DNA of 57,574 nucleotides from Pseudomonas congelans (GTDB lineage: Bacteria; Pseudomonadota; Gammaproteobacteria; Pseudomonadales; Pseudomonadaceae). Position numbers and translations under genes: made by a program. Below are positions 22,944 to 32,329 of this stretch, piece after piece (positions within the stretch are counted from its first letter, which is position 1; the number at the start of each line of letters is the position of its first letter). Below the pieces are notes generated by a model, which saw only the letters and a program-made list of their open reading frames with translations, was not told the DNA's origin and did not search any database. The stretch spans positions 1-57,574 of the forward strand of contig NZ_FNJH01000013.1 in NCBI RefSeq assembly GCF_900103225.1. Direction: 5' to 3'.

Positions 22944-25790
22944 TCAGGCCTGACCCATCGCCTCGTTCAGCAGTTTTTCCAGCTCGGCCTTGTGGCGCAG
23001 GAAGAGGATGCTTTGCCCGTGCTTGCCGTCCAGCAGCCCGGACAGGTCCAGGTCGGTGATGTAACAGCGATAGCGCTGGAGCTCCAGGCGTTTGCCGAGG
23101 ATTTGTTGCGCGACGGCGGCGTACAGTCGATCGCCGTATTCCAGTTCGGAAAACTCGTTGTTGTCGCAGTAGAGGGTGGCGTTCAGTTGCCCTGGCGAGG
23201 TTTCTTCGATGATTGCCTGCACGTCGTAGAACGCCTTGTCCGCCGCGGTCGGCGCCGGTCGATGCTCGACACGTCGGGCAGGCCCCGCGCCGGAGGGCAG
23301 CATCTGATAGTAGAGGGCTTCCAGCGTCACCGGCGCGGACGGATCATCCAGTGGCAATGAAGCGCCCCGGCGATAAACCAGCGCGTGAAGAAAGCGCTGC
23401 AGCGGCACCAGCAGGCTCTGTTCATCGTGATACGGCAGACGCTGGTGCCAGAGCGAATTGTGTTCGTCGAGCACGTACAGATCAGCATCCGGCTCGTTGA
23501 CCCGATAGAACACCTGAATGCACTCAGGCTGGCCAAGCGGCAGGATCAGGGCCAGATCGTGGTCATCGAGTGCCTGCGGGTCCAGGTGCAGCGGGCTGTA
23601 TGACGACAGCTGTTCACCCAGATACTTGAACAGCCCGGGCAGGCTGTTGATCACCACATGACCGATCTGACCCGGCTTCATCTCCAGCACGTGATACTGC
23701 TGCTGCACCTGAATCAGGTAACGGTGATTGAGCCGCCTCTCCAGTAACAACCGCGCCGTGCCGATCAGCTCTTCGACACGCTGGGCAATAGCGGGTGCGC
23801 GGTTATGGCAGAAGCAACGCACGTGAATCTGCGGCTGTTTACCGCTCTGCGGCAGGCTGCCGAGCAGCTCGCTCATGCAGTCGAGCAGAGCGTGCGGGCC
23901 GTCGTAACGGCTGACCAGGGTTTCGTTCCAGGTATTGAGGGTGATCTGGTCCAGCGTCAGCACCAGATTTTCCCGGACACCCGCGTAACTGAGCGAGTCG
24001 GTGCGCTCGGTGGTCATCAGAATATTGAGGTCGCGGTGATGCCTGAGCGGATCGACGCCGACATTGATCAACAGCAGTATTTCACTGGGCGTGCAGGGCA
24101 TCAGCAACGCCTCATCGCTGACCTCGGGCAGTGGCAGTTGAATGCTCTGCTGCAAGGCGCCCATCAGGTTGAACAGCTCGAACTCGCTCAGGTCACTGGT
24201 GCCCGGGTGCAATGCCACGCGGGTGGTGCTGTCGATCACGGTATTGCGGTGGCACCAGGTCAGCAGCTCAAGCAATTCCCGGCTGCGTTTGAGTGGCGAG
24301 TAATTCGGCCACTCGTGAATGCCCAGATTGCCGTTATACAAGGCCCACTGGTGCTTGCCTGGCTCGCGCTTGTCGGGCGAATGCACCAGCGTCAGCGTAT
24401 CTTCGGCAAGGTCAGGGGCGATGCCCGGGTTGATGAACTCGACCTTGCCCGCCTTGCGTTCAAAAGCTGCATACAGACGCCGCCCCAGAATGGTCAGGTC
24501 GCGGGCATTGAGCGCATCGGCAGTGCTTTGCGTTTTGGCAAATCGGCTCTGAAAGCGATAGCTGTAATTAAGCTCGTTGACCAGTGCGCGGCGTTCGCCG
24601 GCCACCTGGCGGACTTTCCACTGACTGCGGCTGTCGAGCAGCGCCAGTTGTCGCTCGTCCCAACCCCATTCCGTCGTCAGGCGTTCCAGCAACTGGCGCT
24701 GCCAGCCGACGTTGCGCAAACGCGTTGACCCGGTGAGCTTCTTGTTGACCTTCAGGTACAGGCTGCGCCGCACCAGCTCCAGGCGCTCCGGCTCGTTGCG
24801 TGCTTGCAGATGTTCCTCGATGCGCCGGTATACGACCACGTAAGGGTCCAGTTCATCCAGGTCCGCCTGGTTAGCGAACACCGCTTGCTTGAAACGCAGG
24901 CTCAGGCACTGAACGCGAGGATGCTCGCTGGAATAGACCTCGATCAACAACAGCTTGAGCACAGACTTGTAGGGCGACTCGATGCCTTTGAACAACTGCC
25001 ACAATCCGGCACCGATGAACTCGGCCGGGGGAATGTGCGACATCGGGCCGAGATCGAGCACCTCGCTGGCGCGGATGAAGCGTTTGCTCAGCAGGGTGTA
25101 GGTGTAATCCTCGTAATTCTGCTCTTCATAGACCGGCACCAGCCACCACATCGGGGTGCGCCCGGCGAGCCAGATCGCGGTGCGGTAAAACTCGTCAAGC
25201 AACAGGTAATGCTGGGTCGTCCCGCAGTCGTCCGAGCTGAGCTGCGAATCGCGCTCGCCGCTCTTGAAACGCTGTGGGTCGATCAGAAAGAAATGCGCCT
25301 CTGCGCCCATCGTCGCAGCCCAGGCCTCGAGTGCCTGGCACTTCTTGCGCAGGTCGGCGATGGCCTCCGGCTCCAGCTCACTGTCGTGGCAGACCCAGAC
25401 ATCCATATCGCTTTGTTCGGCCTGAGCCAGCGTGCCGAGGCTGCCCATCAGAAACAGGCCATGAATCGGCTGGGGCGGGTTGCCGTGCCGGGCCTTGTAG
25501 GAAAAGGAGCGCGTCAGCCGCTGTGCCTCGGCCAGGGCCAGCGTGTCCGGCTCGTAGTGCGAGACACCGGCAGGCGTGCTGCCGGAAACATAACCGGGCA
25601 ACAGCGGATGGTTGACGTGAAAGAACAACGGCAGCAGGGTCAGAACGCTTTGCTGGCGGGTCGACATGCCTTCCAGCGCACGCGCGTACCGCCCGTCGTT
25701 GAGCGACAGGAAACGGTTACGCAACTGGCTGAGAACCTTGCGGTCGATGCCCTCATCCAGGTCGGGGCGAATTTCAGGATTACGCGTCAT
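22944..25790 (-). CDS. cyaA: Class I adenylate cyclase
   Basis: A 948-residue class I adenylate cyclase making cAMP, the ligand of the Vfr/Crp regulator. The N-terminal catalytic domain has the nucleotidyltransferase motif LMGSLGTLAQAEQSDMDVWV near residues 112-131, where GS and DxD bind the triphosphate and metals. A large region with alternating helices forms the regulatory C-terminal half. Length is close to P. aeruginosa CyaA. It is convergent with rnk across the REP-like repeats. No truncation is seen. Confidence 0.96.
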   Translation of the reverse strand: MTRNPEIRPDLDEGIDRKVLSQLRNRFLSLNDGRYARALEGMSTRQQSVLTLLPLFFHVNHPLLPGYVSGSTPAGVSHYEPDTLALAEAQRLTRSFSYKARHGNPPQPIHGLFLMGSLGTLAQAEQSDMDVWVCHDSELEPEAIADLRKKCQALEAWAATMGAEAHFFLIDPQRFKSGERDSQLSSDDCGTTQHYLLLDEFYRTAIWLAGRTPMWWLVPVYEEQNYEDYTYTLLSKRFIRASEVLDLGPMSHIPPAEFIGAGLWQLFKGIESPYKSVLKLLLIEVYSSEHPRVQCLSLRFKQAVFANQADLDELDPYVVVYRRIEEHLQARNEPERLELVRRSLYLKVNKKLTGSTRLRNVGWQRQLLERLTTEWGWDERQLALLDSRSQWKVRQVAGERRALVNELNYSYRFQSRFAKTQSTADALNARDLTILGRRLYAAFERKAGKVEFINPGIAPDLAEDTLTLVHSPDKREPGKHQWALYNGNLGIHEWPNYSPLKRSRELLELLTWCHRNTVIDSTTRVALHPGTSDLSEFELFNLMGALQQSIQLPLPEVSDEALLMPCTPSEILLLINVGVDPLRHHRDLNILMTTERTDSLSYAGVRENLVLTLDQITLNTWNETLVSRYDGPHALLDCMSELLGSLPQSGKQPQIHVRCFCHNRAPAIAQRVEELIGTARLLLERRLNHRYLIQVQQQYHVLEMKPGQIGHVVINSLPGLFKYLGEQLSSYSPLHLDPQALDDHDLALILPLGQPECIQVFYRVNEPDADLYVLDEHNSLWHQRLPYHDEQSLLVPLQRFLHALVYRRGASLPLDDPSAPVTLEALYYQMLPSGAGPARRVEHRPAPTAADKAFYDVQAIIEETSPGQLNATLYCDNNEFSELEYGDRLYAAVAQQILGKRLELQRYRCYITDLDLSGLLDGKHGQSILFLRHKAELEKLLNEAMGQA

Positions 25791-25932
25791 CGCAACTCAA
25801 GGCATCTGGCCTGGGCAGGCGTGGAATTACCTAGAAAGATGGCGGAGAAGGTTTGCAGCCGAGAGAAGCGGATTCGGTCGGATGGTTATTCTGGCGCCAA
25901 CGTCCTGTATCGACTGGCGCTCGGATAAGTGA

Positions 25933-25965
25933 AGGGCCTGCCACGCTTTTTTGTGCGCAGGCCCT
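25933..25965. terminator. Hairpin between the TIGR02647-like gene and cyaA
   Basis: AGGGCCTG and CAGGCCCT form an eight-base perfect stem around a T-rich loop, nine bases after the stop of the TIGR02647-like gene. The tail lacks a good T run, so termination is plausible but not certain. Confidence 0.5.
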
Positions 25966-25972
25966 GCGACAT

Positions 25973-26221
25973 TCAGGCGGCTTGCCTGGAGACGTTGAGG
26001 ATGGTCAGCAATGATTGGGCATGTTGCGCGGCCTCAAGCCCGAGGCTGGTCAGATAACCGCCATCGACCTGGGTCGTCAGCCCTTTGTCGAAGAGTCTTT
26101 GTGCTGCCGCGACGGCCGTGGGCGCCGCTACATGATGGACTTTGAGGCCTTCCTGGGTGTTTCCCAGATTGAACAGTGCAAGGATTTCCAGTTCGGCAAC
26201 CAACTCAGGGGTATACGACAT
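25973..26221 (-). CDS. TIGR02647 family small protein
   Basis: An 82-residue protein of a family found mainly in gammaproteobacteria and annotated as TIGR02647. It opens MSYTPELVAELEILALFNL, the family signature, with a helix-turn-helix-like run LKVHHVAAPTAVAAAQRLF and then GLTTQVDGGYLTSLGLEAA, which looks like a small winged-helix domain. A gene of this family also follows cyaA in other Pseudomonas by memory. Function is unknown; a DNA-binding role is suggested only by the fold-like pattern. Confidence 0.85.
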   Translation of the reverse strand: MSYTPELVAELEILALFNLGNTQEGLKVHHVAAPTAVAAAQRLFDKGLTTQVDGGYLTSLGLEAAQHAQSLLTILNVSRQAA

Positions 26222-26438
26222 AGGTACTCCAGACTTTTTTGTAGTAGTACGACCTCGCCGGCTGGCGGGTGTGCTCTGGAATCGACGTGTCCGATCTGCG
26301 CTCGTCGGTTCTGGGTGACCGTTAAAGCCGGTTTGGCGTGTGGCCCCGGAGGATCAAGCGGCAGCGGGGCATTTGCAGTGTAGTCAGCGTCTGAAGTGTT
26401 TGCAGCATATATCTTGCTGTCACGCTCTGACCGCAGGG

Positions 26439-26714
26439 TTACTTTTCCGGCGGCAGGTCAGGCAGGGCGCGCAGTGCTGCTTCATACCATTGCGTGTCGA
26501 ACGGGCGGTCCTGCTCCAGCAAGGCATCGATCTCGATGGCCAGCACATGGGCCATCATTTCAAGAATATCTTCACGCTCATAGTTCACCAGGGTCAGCAT
26601 GTTGAAGACCGCTCTGGCTGCTGGCGGATTACCGGCTTCGATCTGGTTCTCGATGGCTTCGATCAGGGTCGAGGCAGCAAAGTCTTCTTCGTCATTATCG
26701 ATGTCGTCGGTCAT
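26439..26714 (-). CDS. Conserved hypothetical acidic protein
   Basis: A 91-residue cytosolic protein I do not recognise by function. It is acidic (MTDDIDNDEEDF start) and predicted all-helical, with the pattern NPPAARAVFNMLTLVNYEREDILEMMAHVLA and a final DTQWYEAALRALPDLP. I start at ATG 26714, which has GAGGAG seven bases upstream; a GTG at 26720 is too close to that site. It lies 217 bp upstream of the TIGR02647-like gene on the same strand. No membrane or export signal is seen. Confidence 0.75.
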   Translation of the reverse strand: MTDDIDNDEEDFAASTLIEAIENQIEAGNPPAARAVFNMLTLVNYEREDILEMMAHVLAIEIDALLEQDRPFDTQWYEAALRALPDLPPEK

Positions 26715-26902
26715 GGTCACTCCTCAGGTAAGGCGGGCAGTCTACCCGGAATCCTGCAATCGGGCAGTCCTGCCAGCCCGAATGGTCATGTGTAGGACGC
26801 TTCCTAAAACTGCCGGGAAATGACCCAAGTCACTGAAAGATAGAGTCAGCCCGGTAGCGTGCAGCCCGTCAATTACCAGGATGGAGGCTGAGGAGGCCGA
26901 CG

Positions 26903-27568
26903 ATGCTGACGCTTTATGGATTCGCCGCAAGCAACTACTTCAATATGGTCAAGCTGGCGCTGCTGGAGAAGCGACTGCCCTTTCAGGTGGTGCCGCTGTT
27001 TGGCTGTCAGAGCCCTGAGGTGCTGGCTGTCAGCGCCCGCGGCAAGGTGCCCGTCCTCGGAACGGCGGAGGGCTTCATCAGTGAGACCGACGTGATTCTG
27101 CGCTATATAGAGGAAACCTCACCGGACCGGCCACTGCTGCCCGACAGCGCCTTCGCACGCGCTCAGGTATGGACCATCGCCAAGGAAATCGAGTTGTACA
27201 TCGAGCTGCCGGCACGCATGTGCTATGCGGAGGTGATTTTTGGTGGCAGACCGACGCCGCCCGACCTCAAGGCCAAGGCACGTCGCGATCTGATCAAAGG
27301 TTTCGCCGCCCTGGCTCAGCGCGGCCTGTTTGCCCCCTATGTGGCTGGCGAGCATTTCACCGTTGCCGATATCTACTTTCTGTACAGCGTCGATCTGGCG
27401 CAACAGGTCGGCGAGCGACTGTTCGGGCTGGACCTGCTGGAGGACATGCCCGCTGCGCGAGCCCTGCAGGAGCAGCTGGCCTTGAGCCCGAACGTTCAGC
27501 AAGTAGCCGCTGACAGAGAGGCTGACTGGCCGGCGTTCATGGCTCGCGTGCAGCGGGCAGATAGCTAA
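26903..27568 (+). CDS. Glutathione S-transferase family protein
   Basis: A 221-residue soluble GST. The N-terminal thioredoxin-like domain (residues 1-80) has the strand LTLYGFAAS with a possible catalytic serine at residue 9 or so, the cis-proline motif GKVPVL near 50, and the glutathione-binding E/S pair in ISETDVI near 62. The C-terminal helical domain begins at about residue 90 and shows GEHFTVADIYFLYSVDLA with the conserved N-capping Asp. GAGGAGG precedes ATG 26903. It is a single gene; the substrate is unknown. Confidence 0.9.
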   Translation: MLTLYGFAASNYFNMVKLALLEKRLPFQVVPLFGCQSPEVLAVSARGKVPVLGTAEGFISETDVILRYIEETSPDRPLLPDSAFARAQVWTIAKEIELYIELPARMCYAEVIFGGRPTPPDLKAKARRDLIKGFAALAQRGLFAPYVAGEHFTVADIYFLYSVDLAQQVGERLFGLDLLEDMPAARALQEQLALSPNVQQVAADREADWPAFMARVQRADS

Positions 27569-27575
27569 GGCAGCT

Positions 27576-27603
27576 CGTTCCTCACGCCCACGCATGAGGA
27601 ACG
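27576..27603. repeat. Solitary hairpin related to the REP-like family
   Basis: CGTTCCTCA and TGAGGAACG form a nine-base perfect stem around a ten-base loop (CGCCCACGCA). The stem words are those of the larger repeat blocks. It lies between the convergent GST and symporter genes and may serve as a terminator. Confidence 0.6.
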
Positions 27604-27610
27604 ATGGCCG

Positions 27611-28942
27611 TTACTCTGCGGCAGGCTGGCGCAGTGGCACAGGCTCTTTGCTGCGCCAGTGCGGCAGGGATTCCCAGTAGCGCTCGCCCTTTTCATCGTC
27701 ATACATGCCTTCCCAGCGCGAGATGACCAGCACTGCCAGCGCGTTGCCGATCACGTTCAATGCGGTACGCGCCATGTCCATGATCCGGTCGACACCGGCG
27801 ATGAAAGCCAGGCCTTCCAGTGGAATACCGGCGCTGCCCAGTGTCGCCAGCAGCACGACAAAGGAAACCCCCGGTACACCCGCGATGCCTTTGGAGGTGA
27901 CCATCAGGGTGAGTACCAGCATCAATTGCGCGCCAATCGACAGGTCGATGCCGTACAACTGAGCGATGAAGATTGCTGCGATGCTCTGATAGAGCGTCGA
28001 ACCGTCAAGGTTGAACGAGTAGCCCGTGGGCACCACGAAGCTGCAGATCGCCTTCGGTGCGCCATAGGCTTCCATCTTCTGGATCACGCGTGGCAGTACG
28101 GTTTCGGAGCTGGCGGTGGAGTAGGACAGAATCAGCTCGTCCTTGAAGATGCGCATCAGCCTGATGACCGAAAAACCGAATGCACGGGCGATCAGCCCAA
28201 GCACCACAAAGGCGAAGAAGGCGATGGCCACGTAAACCAGAATCACCAGCTTGGCGAGCGGCAGCAGAGAGGCGAAGCCGAAGTTCGCTACGGTCACCGC
28301 AATCAGGGCAAACACGCCGATCGGCGCATAGTTCATGATCATGTGAGTGACCTTGAACATGGTTTCCGAAACGCCCTGAAACAGTTTCACCAGCGGCTCA
28401 CGGACCTCGGCCTGCAGACTGGAAAGCCCCAGACCGAACAGCACTGAAAAGAAGATGATCGGCAGCATCTCGCCACGCGCCATGGCAGCGAAGATGTTGG
28501 ACGGGATCAGGTTGAGAATGGTCGCGATAAACGCGTGATCGTGCTGAACTTCGGCAGTCGTCTGCTGATACTTGGAGATATCGACGGTGCCCAGCGTACT
28601 CATGTCGATGCCAGTGCCCGGATGGAACACGTTGGCCAGGACCAGGCCCACCAGAATCGCGATAGTGGTCACGACTTCGAAATAGAGAATGGTCTTGAGA
28701 CCGATACGCCCCAGCTTCTTGGCATCGCCCACGCCGGCGATGCCGACGATCAGAGAGGCGACAACGATAGGGATAACGATCATCTTGATCAGACGGATGA
28801 AGATATCGCCCGCTGGCTGCAGGATGTTAGTGATCCACCAGGCCTTTTCTGCGCTGAAATGATTGAGTAGCGCCCCCACGGCGATACCCAGTACCAGTCC
28901 GATCAGAATCTGCCAGGCCAGACTCAGCTTTGCCTTCTTCAT
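27611..28942 (-). CDS. gltP: Dicarboxylate/amino acid:cation symporter (GltP/DAACS family)
   Basis: A 443-residue transporter that imports glutamate, aspartate or C4-dicarboxylates with protons or sodium. Eight membrane helices and two hairpins are expected; the DAACS hallmarks are the serine-rich SYSTASSETVLPRV re-entrant loop near residue 275 and SFVVPTGYSFNLDGSTLY near residue 312. A C-terminal DRIMDMARTALNVIGNALA helix carries ligand-binding residues. I start at ATG 28942, with AAGGG upstream, which removes 22 residues of a longer open frame. GltP versus DctA cannot be settled by eye. Confidence 0.88.
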   Translation of the reverse strand: MKKAKLSLAWQILIGLVLGIAVGALLNHFSAEKAWWITNILQPAGDIFIRLIKMIVIPIVVASLIVGIAGVGDAKKLGRIGLKTILYFEVVTTIAILVGLVLANVFHPGTGIDMSTLGTVDISKYQQTTAEVQHDHAFIATILNLIPSNIFAAMARGEMLPIIFFSVLFGLGLSSLQAEVREPLVKLFQGVSETMFKVTHMIMNYAPIGVFALIAVTVANFGFASLLPLAKLVILVYVAIAFFAFVVLGLIARAFGFSVIRLMRIFKDELILSYSTASSETVLPRVIQKMEAYGAPKAICSFVVPTGYSFNLDGSTLYQSIAAIFIAQLYGIDLSIGAQLMLVLTLMVTSKGIAGVPGVSFVVLLATLGSAGIPLEGLAFIAGVDRIMDMARTALNVIGNALAVLVISRWEGMYDDEKGERYWESLPHWRSKEPVPLRQPAAE

Positions 28943-29400
28943 ATTATTACCCTTGTTCAAAGTGGCTTGGGCAAGTCCAAAACCCGCGAGCCGAACATGC
29001 TTTTTCACAGCAGTTTCGGGGCAGGAGCTCCCTTTGGAAATGTCCCGAGAAGGTCACCGCAGACGAGCATCCCGGCTCTGTAGCAGGCGAAAAAAGTCGC
29101 AACTATTCCCATGGCGCGCGTATACGTCTAATGCCGTAAACGACTACCTCATGCATGATCGGCATACAAATACGGGAAAAATGTGTTGATTTATGTAACA
29201 CAGGAGGATGGCTATTCGGCGCGAAGCTGGCTATTACGTCGCCTTAGGCTGAACAGGGAGATACGGGATAGAAGACGGGATACTGCGGCCCGGGATCGAC
29301 TGCCAGACCTATTTACCTGATGTACGGTAACTGAATGCCCAGGCCGGTCTGTCCGCAGACAGAACGCCAGCCTGAGCAATCTAAACGAGGGGCAGAACCG
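28943..29400. other. Intergenic region upstream of gltP
   Basis: This 458-bp stretch between the gltP start and the rimK stop shows no supported gene. It must hold the gltP promoter, transcribed leftward, and perhaps the end of the rim transcript. I found no sigma-54 site, strong terminator or repeat. Confidence 0.5.
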
Positions 29401-30306
29401 TCAGCCTTTTCCTTTGGTACGGGTCATGTGCGGGCCGCTGTTCTTCTCGAGGTACTCGATGATCATCCCGGCCACGTCCTTGCTGGTGGTCACTTCAATG
29501 CCTTCCAGACCAGGCGAGGAGTTGACCTCCATCACCAAGGGACCGTGATTGGAACGCAGGATATCCACACCCGCCACGCTCAGCCCCATGACCTTGGCTG
29601 CACGCAACGCAGTCATGCGCTCCTCAGGTGTGATCTTGATCAGACTGGCGCTGCCGCCGCGGTGCAGGTTGGAGCGGAACTCGCCCGGTTTGGCCTGACG
29701 TTTCATCGAGGCGATGACCTTGTCACCGACCACGAAGCAGCGGATGTCGGCGCCGCCCGCTTCCTTGATGTATTCCTGAACCATGATGTCCTGCTTGAGG
29801 CCCATGAAAGCTTCGATCACCGATTCGGCCGCCGTGGCCGTTTCGCACAGCACCACGCCGATCCCCTGAGTACCTTCGAGCACCTTGATGACCAGGGGCG
29901 CGCCATTGACCATCTGTATCAGGTCGGGAATATCGTCGGGCGAGTGAGCGAAACCGGTGACCGGCAAACCGATACCCCGGCGTGACAGGAGTTGCAGCGA
30001 GCGCAGCTTGTCCCGCGAACGGGCAATGGCGACCGATTCATTGAGCGGAAACACGCCCATCATTTCAAACTGACGCAACACCGCACAGCCATAGAAAGTC
30101 ACCGAAGCACCGATGCGCGGGATCACCGCATCGAAGCCCTCCAGAGGTTTGCCGCGGTAGTGGATCTGCGGCTTGTGGCTGGCGATGTTCATATAGGCGC
30201 GCAGGGTGTCGATCACCACCATCTCATGGCCACGCTCAATGCCAGCTTCGACCAGACGACGGGTGGAATACAGACGCGGATTACGCGAAAGCACAGCGAT
30301 CTTCAT
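29401..30306 (-). CDS. rimK: Ribosomal protein S6 modification enzyme RimK (ATP-dependent glutamate ligase)
   Basis: A 301-residue ATP-grasp ligase that adds glutamates to the C-terminus of ribosomal protein S6. ATP-grasp elements are LVIKVLEGTQGIGVVLCE near residue 139, IMVQEYIKEAGGADIRCFV near residue 174 (purine and ribose contacts) and the metal-binding VMEVNSSPGLEGIE near residue 259. The N-terminal pre-ATP-grasp domain begins MKIAVLSRNPRLYSTRRL. The start overlaps the rimB stop by four bases. It is the last gene of rimABK, an operon shown in P. fluorescens to tune ribosome composition. Confidence 0.95.
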   Translation of the reverse strand: MKIAVLSRNPRLYSTRRLVEAGIERGHEMVVIDTLRAYMNIASHKPQIHYRGKPLEGFDAVIPRIGASVTFYGCAVLRQFEMMGVFPLNESVAIARSRDKLRSLQLLSRRGIGLPVTGFAHSPDDIPDLIQMVNGAPLVIKVLEGTQGIGVVLCETATAAESVIEAFMGLKQDIMVQEYIKEAGGADIRCFVVGDKVIASMKRQAKPGEFRSNLHRGGSASLIKITPEERMTALRAAKVMGLSVAGVDILRSNHGPLVMEVNSSPGLEGIEVTTSKDVAGMIIEYLEKNSGPHMTRTKGKG

Positions 30307-30779
30307 GCAACACCTGAGGAAGTAGAGGCCGGGAACACCGGCTTGTCTTGTACATAAGTTATGCCCGGATTGACCACCAGCTGGCCGTCGATCAGAGCCT
30401 TGGAGCCGAGCAGCAGCCGATAACGCATCGACTTGCGGCAGGCCAGTGTGAATTCCACCGGCCAGATAAGATCACCCAGGGCCAGCGTGGTGCGAATGAC
30501 ATAGCGCACCTGCGCCTGACCGTTGGAGCTTTTAATGGTTTTCATGGCGACCAGTTGCGCTTCGCAGCGACGATGCCGCAACTGAACCACAGTGCCCAGA
30601 TGCGCGTTAAAGCGCACCCATTTCTGCCCATTGCGTTCAAAAGGTTCGATTTCCGTGGCGTGCAGACTTGACGTGCTCGCACCGGTATCGATTTTTGCCC
30701 GCAGGCCAGCCACCCCCAGATCGGGAAGCGCCACCCACTCGCGTAGGCCGATGACTGTCAGATGATCGAATGTCTTCAA
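30303..30779 (-). CDS. rimB: Retropepsin-like protease RimB (ATP-dependent zinc protease family)
   Basis: A 158-residue protein with a single retropepsin-like domain. The aspartic protease motif is AKIDTGASTSSLHA near residues 28-41, with the second conserved block LLLGSKALIDGQLVVNP near residue 123. In P. fluorescens RimB acts with RimA to control RimK-dependent S6 modification. The only suitable start is TTG 30779 (leading to KTFDHLTVIGLREW), since no nearby ATG keeps the family N-terminus; a GGA lies nine bases upstream. Sixteen bases separate it from rimA. Confidence 0.92.
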   Translation of the reverse strand: MKTFDHLTVIGLREWVALPDLGVAGLRAKIDTGASTSSLHATEIEPFERNGQKWVRFNAHLGTVVQLRHRRCEAQLVAMKTIKSSNGQAQVRYVIRTTLALGDLIWPVEFTLACRKSMRYRLLLGSKALIDGQLVVNPGITYVQDKPVFPASTSSGVA

Positions 30780-30795
30780 TGCGATTCCGTACTGT

Positions 30796-31590
30796 TCAAG
30801 ACTTCTGCCAGGCCTCGGGTGCTACCTGAGCCAGGGCTTTGAATGCAGGTTTGGCGAACAAATAGCCTTGCATCAGGGAGATGCCGCAATCAGCCAGAAA
30901 ATCCCGCTCTTCAATGTGTTCGATACCTTCGGCGATGAGCTTAATCCCCAAGTCCGTACACATTGTGACAACGCCACGAACAATGGCCTGACGTGCGCGA
31001 TCACGGTGAATGTCGCGAATCAGGTGCATGTCGAGTTTTATCAGATCGGGCTGGAAATCAGCCAGCAGCGTCAGGCCGGAATAGCCGGCACCGAAATCGT
31101 CGATGGCGGTCATGAAACCGAACTCCCGGTATTCGCGCAGGATGTTGCTCAAATGGCCGTTGTTGCAGACATGTTCGCTTTCGATGGTTTCGAAAATCAA
31201 CCGCTCGATAGGAAAGTCATGCAGCTTGGCCGCTTCCAGCGTGCTACGGATACACAGCTCGGGACGATACACGGCATTGGGCAAAAAGTTGATCGATAAA
31301 CGTTCGGTCATGCCCAGTCTCGCAGCGCCGGCGATGGCTGTAGTCCGGCAGGTCTGATCAAAGCGGTAGCGGTTCTGGTCGGTGACCTGTTTCAGCACCG
31401 ACATCGCGCCTTCACCATTCGGGCCCCGGACCAGCGCTTCATGGGCAAAGATCGACTGGTCATGCAGGTTGACGATGGGTTGATAGGCATAATCAAACGA
31501 AAAGCCCAGTTCCGGACTGCCGGTGCAGCCCTCACACCCCTTTTTGGGGGAGGTCAACGAAGTTGGAAAATCTGTCACATCGCACTCCAT
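30796..31590 (-). CDS. rimA: EAL-domain cyclic-di-GMP phosphodiesterase RimA
   Basis: A 264-residue protein made almost only of an EAL domain that hydrolyses cyclic di-GMP. The signature is FAHEALVRG near residue 46, followed by the metal ligand Asn in LSINFLPN near 98, Glu in LIFETIESEH near 131, the paired DDFGAGYS near 161 and KLDMHLIRDI near 181, and the late Glu in IAEGIEH. All key residues are present, so it should be active. A CEGC cysteine pair lies near the N-terminus. The start could be ATG 31590 or the GTG 12 bases downstream, which has a better GGAG. RimA binds and stimulates RimK in P. fluorescens. Confidence 0.93.
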   Translation of the reverse strand: MECDVTDFPTSLTSPKKGCEGCTGSPELGFSFDYAYQPIVNLHDQSIFAHEALVRGPNGEGAMSVLKQVTDQNRYRFDQTCRTTAIAGAARLGMTERLSINFLPNAVYRPELCIRSTLEAAKLHDFPIERLIFETIESEHVCNNGHLSNILREYREFGFMTAIDDFGAGYSGLTLLADFQPDLIKLDMHLIRDIHRDRARQAIVRGVVTMCTDLGIKLIAEGIEHIEERDFLADCGISLMQGYLFAKPAFKALAQVAPEAWQKS

Positions 31591-31745
31591 GTGAGGTCAG
31601 GGCCATAAAATGATGAATAGCGGATTTTGACAAGCAAGGATCGGTTACTTCATGTTCTTGATAGCTATAGATCAGCAACTGCAGGCCGTCACGTTTCCTG
31701 ATCAGCCGGATAACGTTAAGACTGCCACACGCATGAGGAATTCAA

Positions 31746-32153
31746 ATGGCACAAAAGATGGAAGAAGACGATAAGGTCCGCCTGGATAAATGGCTGTGGG
31801 CAGCGCGCTTTTTCAAAACTCGTGCACTGGCCAAGGCGGCGATCGAAAGCGGCAAGGTGCACTGTCGCGGCGAGCGTTGCAAGCCCGGCAAGGAGCCTCG
31901 TATCGGTGACGAGTTTCAGATTCGCATGGGTTTCGACGACCGCACCGTAGTGGTCGAGGCTCTGTCCATCGTTCGGCGTGGCGCACCGGAGGCTCAGACG
32001 CTGTATCACGAGACACCCGATAGCATCGCCAGGCGCGAGAACGCTGTCGCTCAGCGCAAGGCCGGCAATCTGGGTGTGACCACCGACGGAAAGCCGACCA
32101 AGAAGCAACGCCGGGAGCTTTTCGGTTTCCGCGCCAGCCAGAACAACGACTGA
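31746..32153 (+). CDS. hslR: Heat-shock protein Hsp15 (ribosome-associated S4 RNA-binding protein)
   Basis: A 135-residue RNA-binding protein that recycles 50S subunits carrying stalled nascent chains. The S4 domain occupies residues about 9-70 (VRLDKWLWAARFFKTRALAK, then SGKVHCRGERCKPGKEP). A basic C-terminal tail ends with PTKKQRRELFGFRASQ. GAGGA precedes ATG 31746. The Hsp33 gene starts 176 bp downstream on the same strand, a pairing also found in E. coli, and pckA follows, as in P. aeruginosa by memory. Confidence 0.94.
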   Translation: MAQKMEEDDKVRLDKWLWAARFFKTRALAKAAIESGKVHCRGERCKPGKEPRIGDEFQIRMGFDDRTVVVEALSIVRRGAPEAQTLYHETPDSIARRENAVAQRKAGNLGVTTDGKPTKKQRRELFGFRASQNND

Positions 32154-32329
32154 AACACAGCACCGGGCAGCTCCGGCTATCAGTCCGAAGTGCCATCCAG
32201 CTTGGAAGCGCACCGCATAGCTCCTAAAATGCGGTCAATCCGCATGGCCCACGGCGCTCTCGAGTGCCGGGCGGCGCTTCCTCAGCCGCGTGCCATCCAT
32301 TGTCATTACTTCAGATACCTTTACTACCT

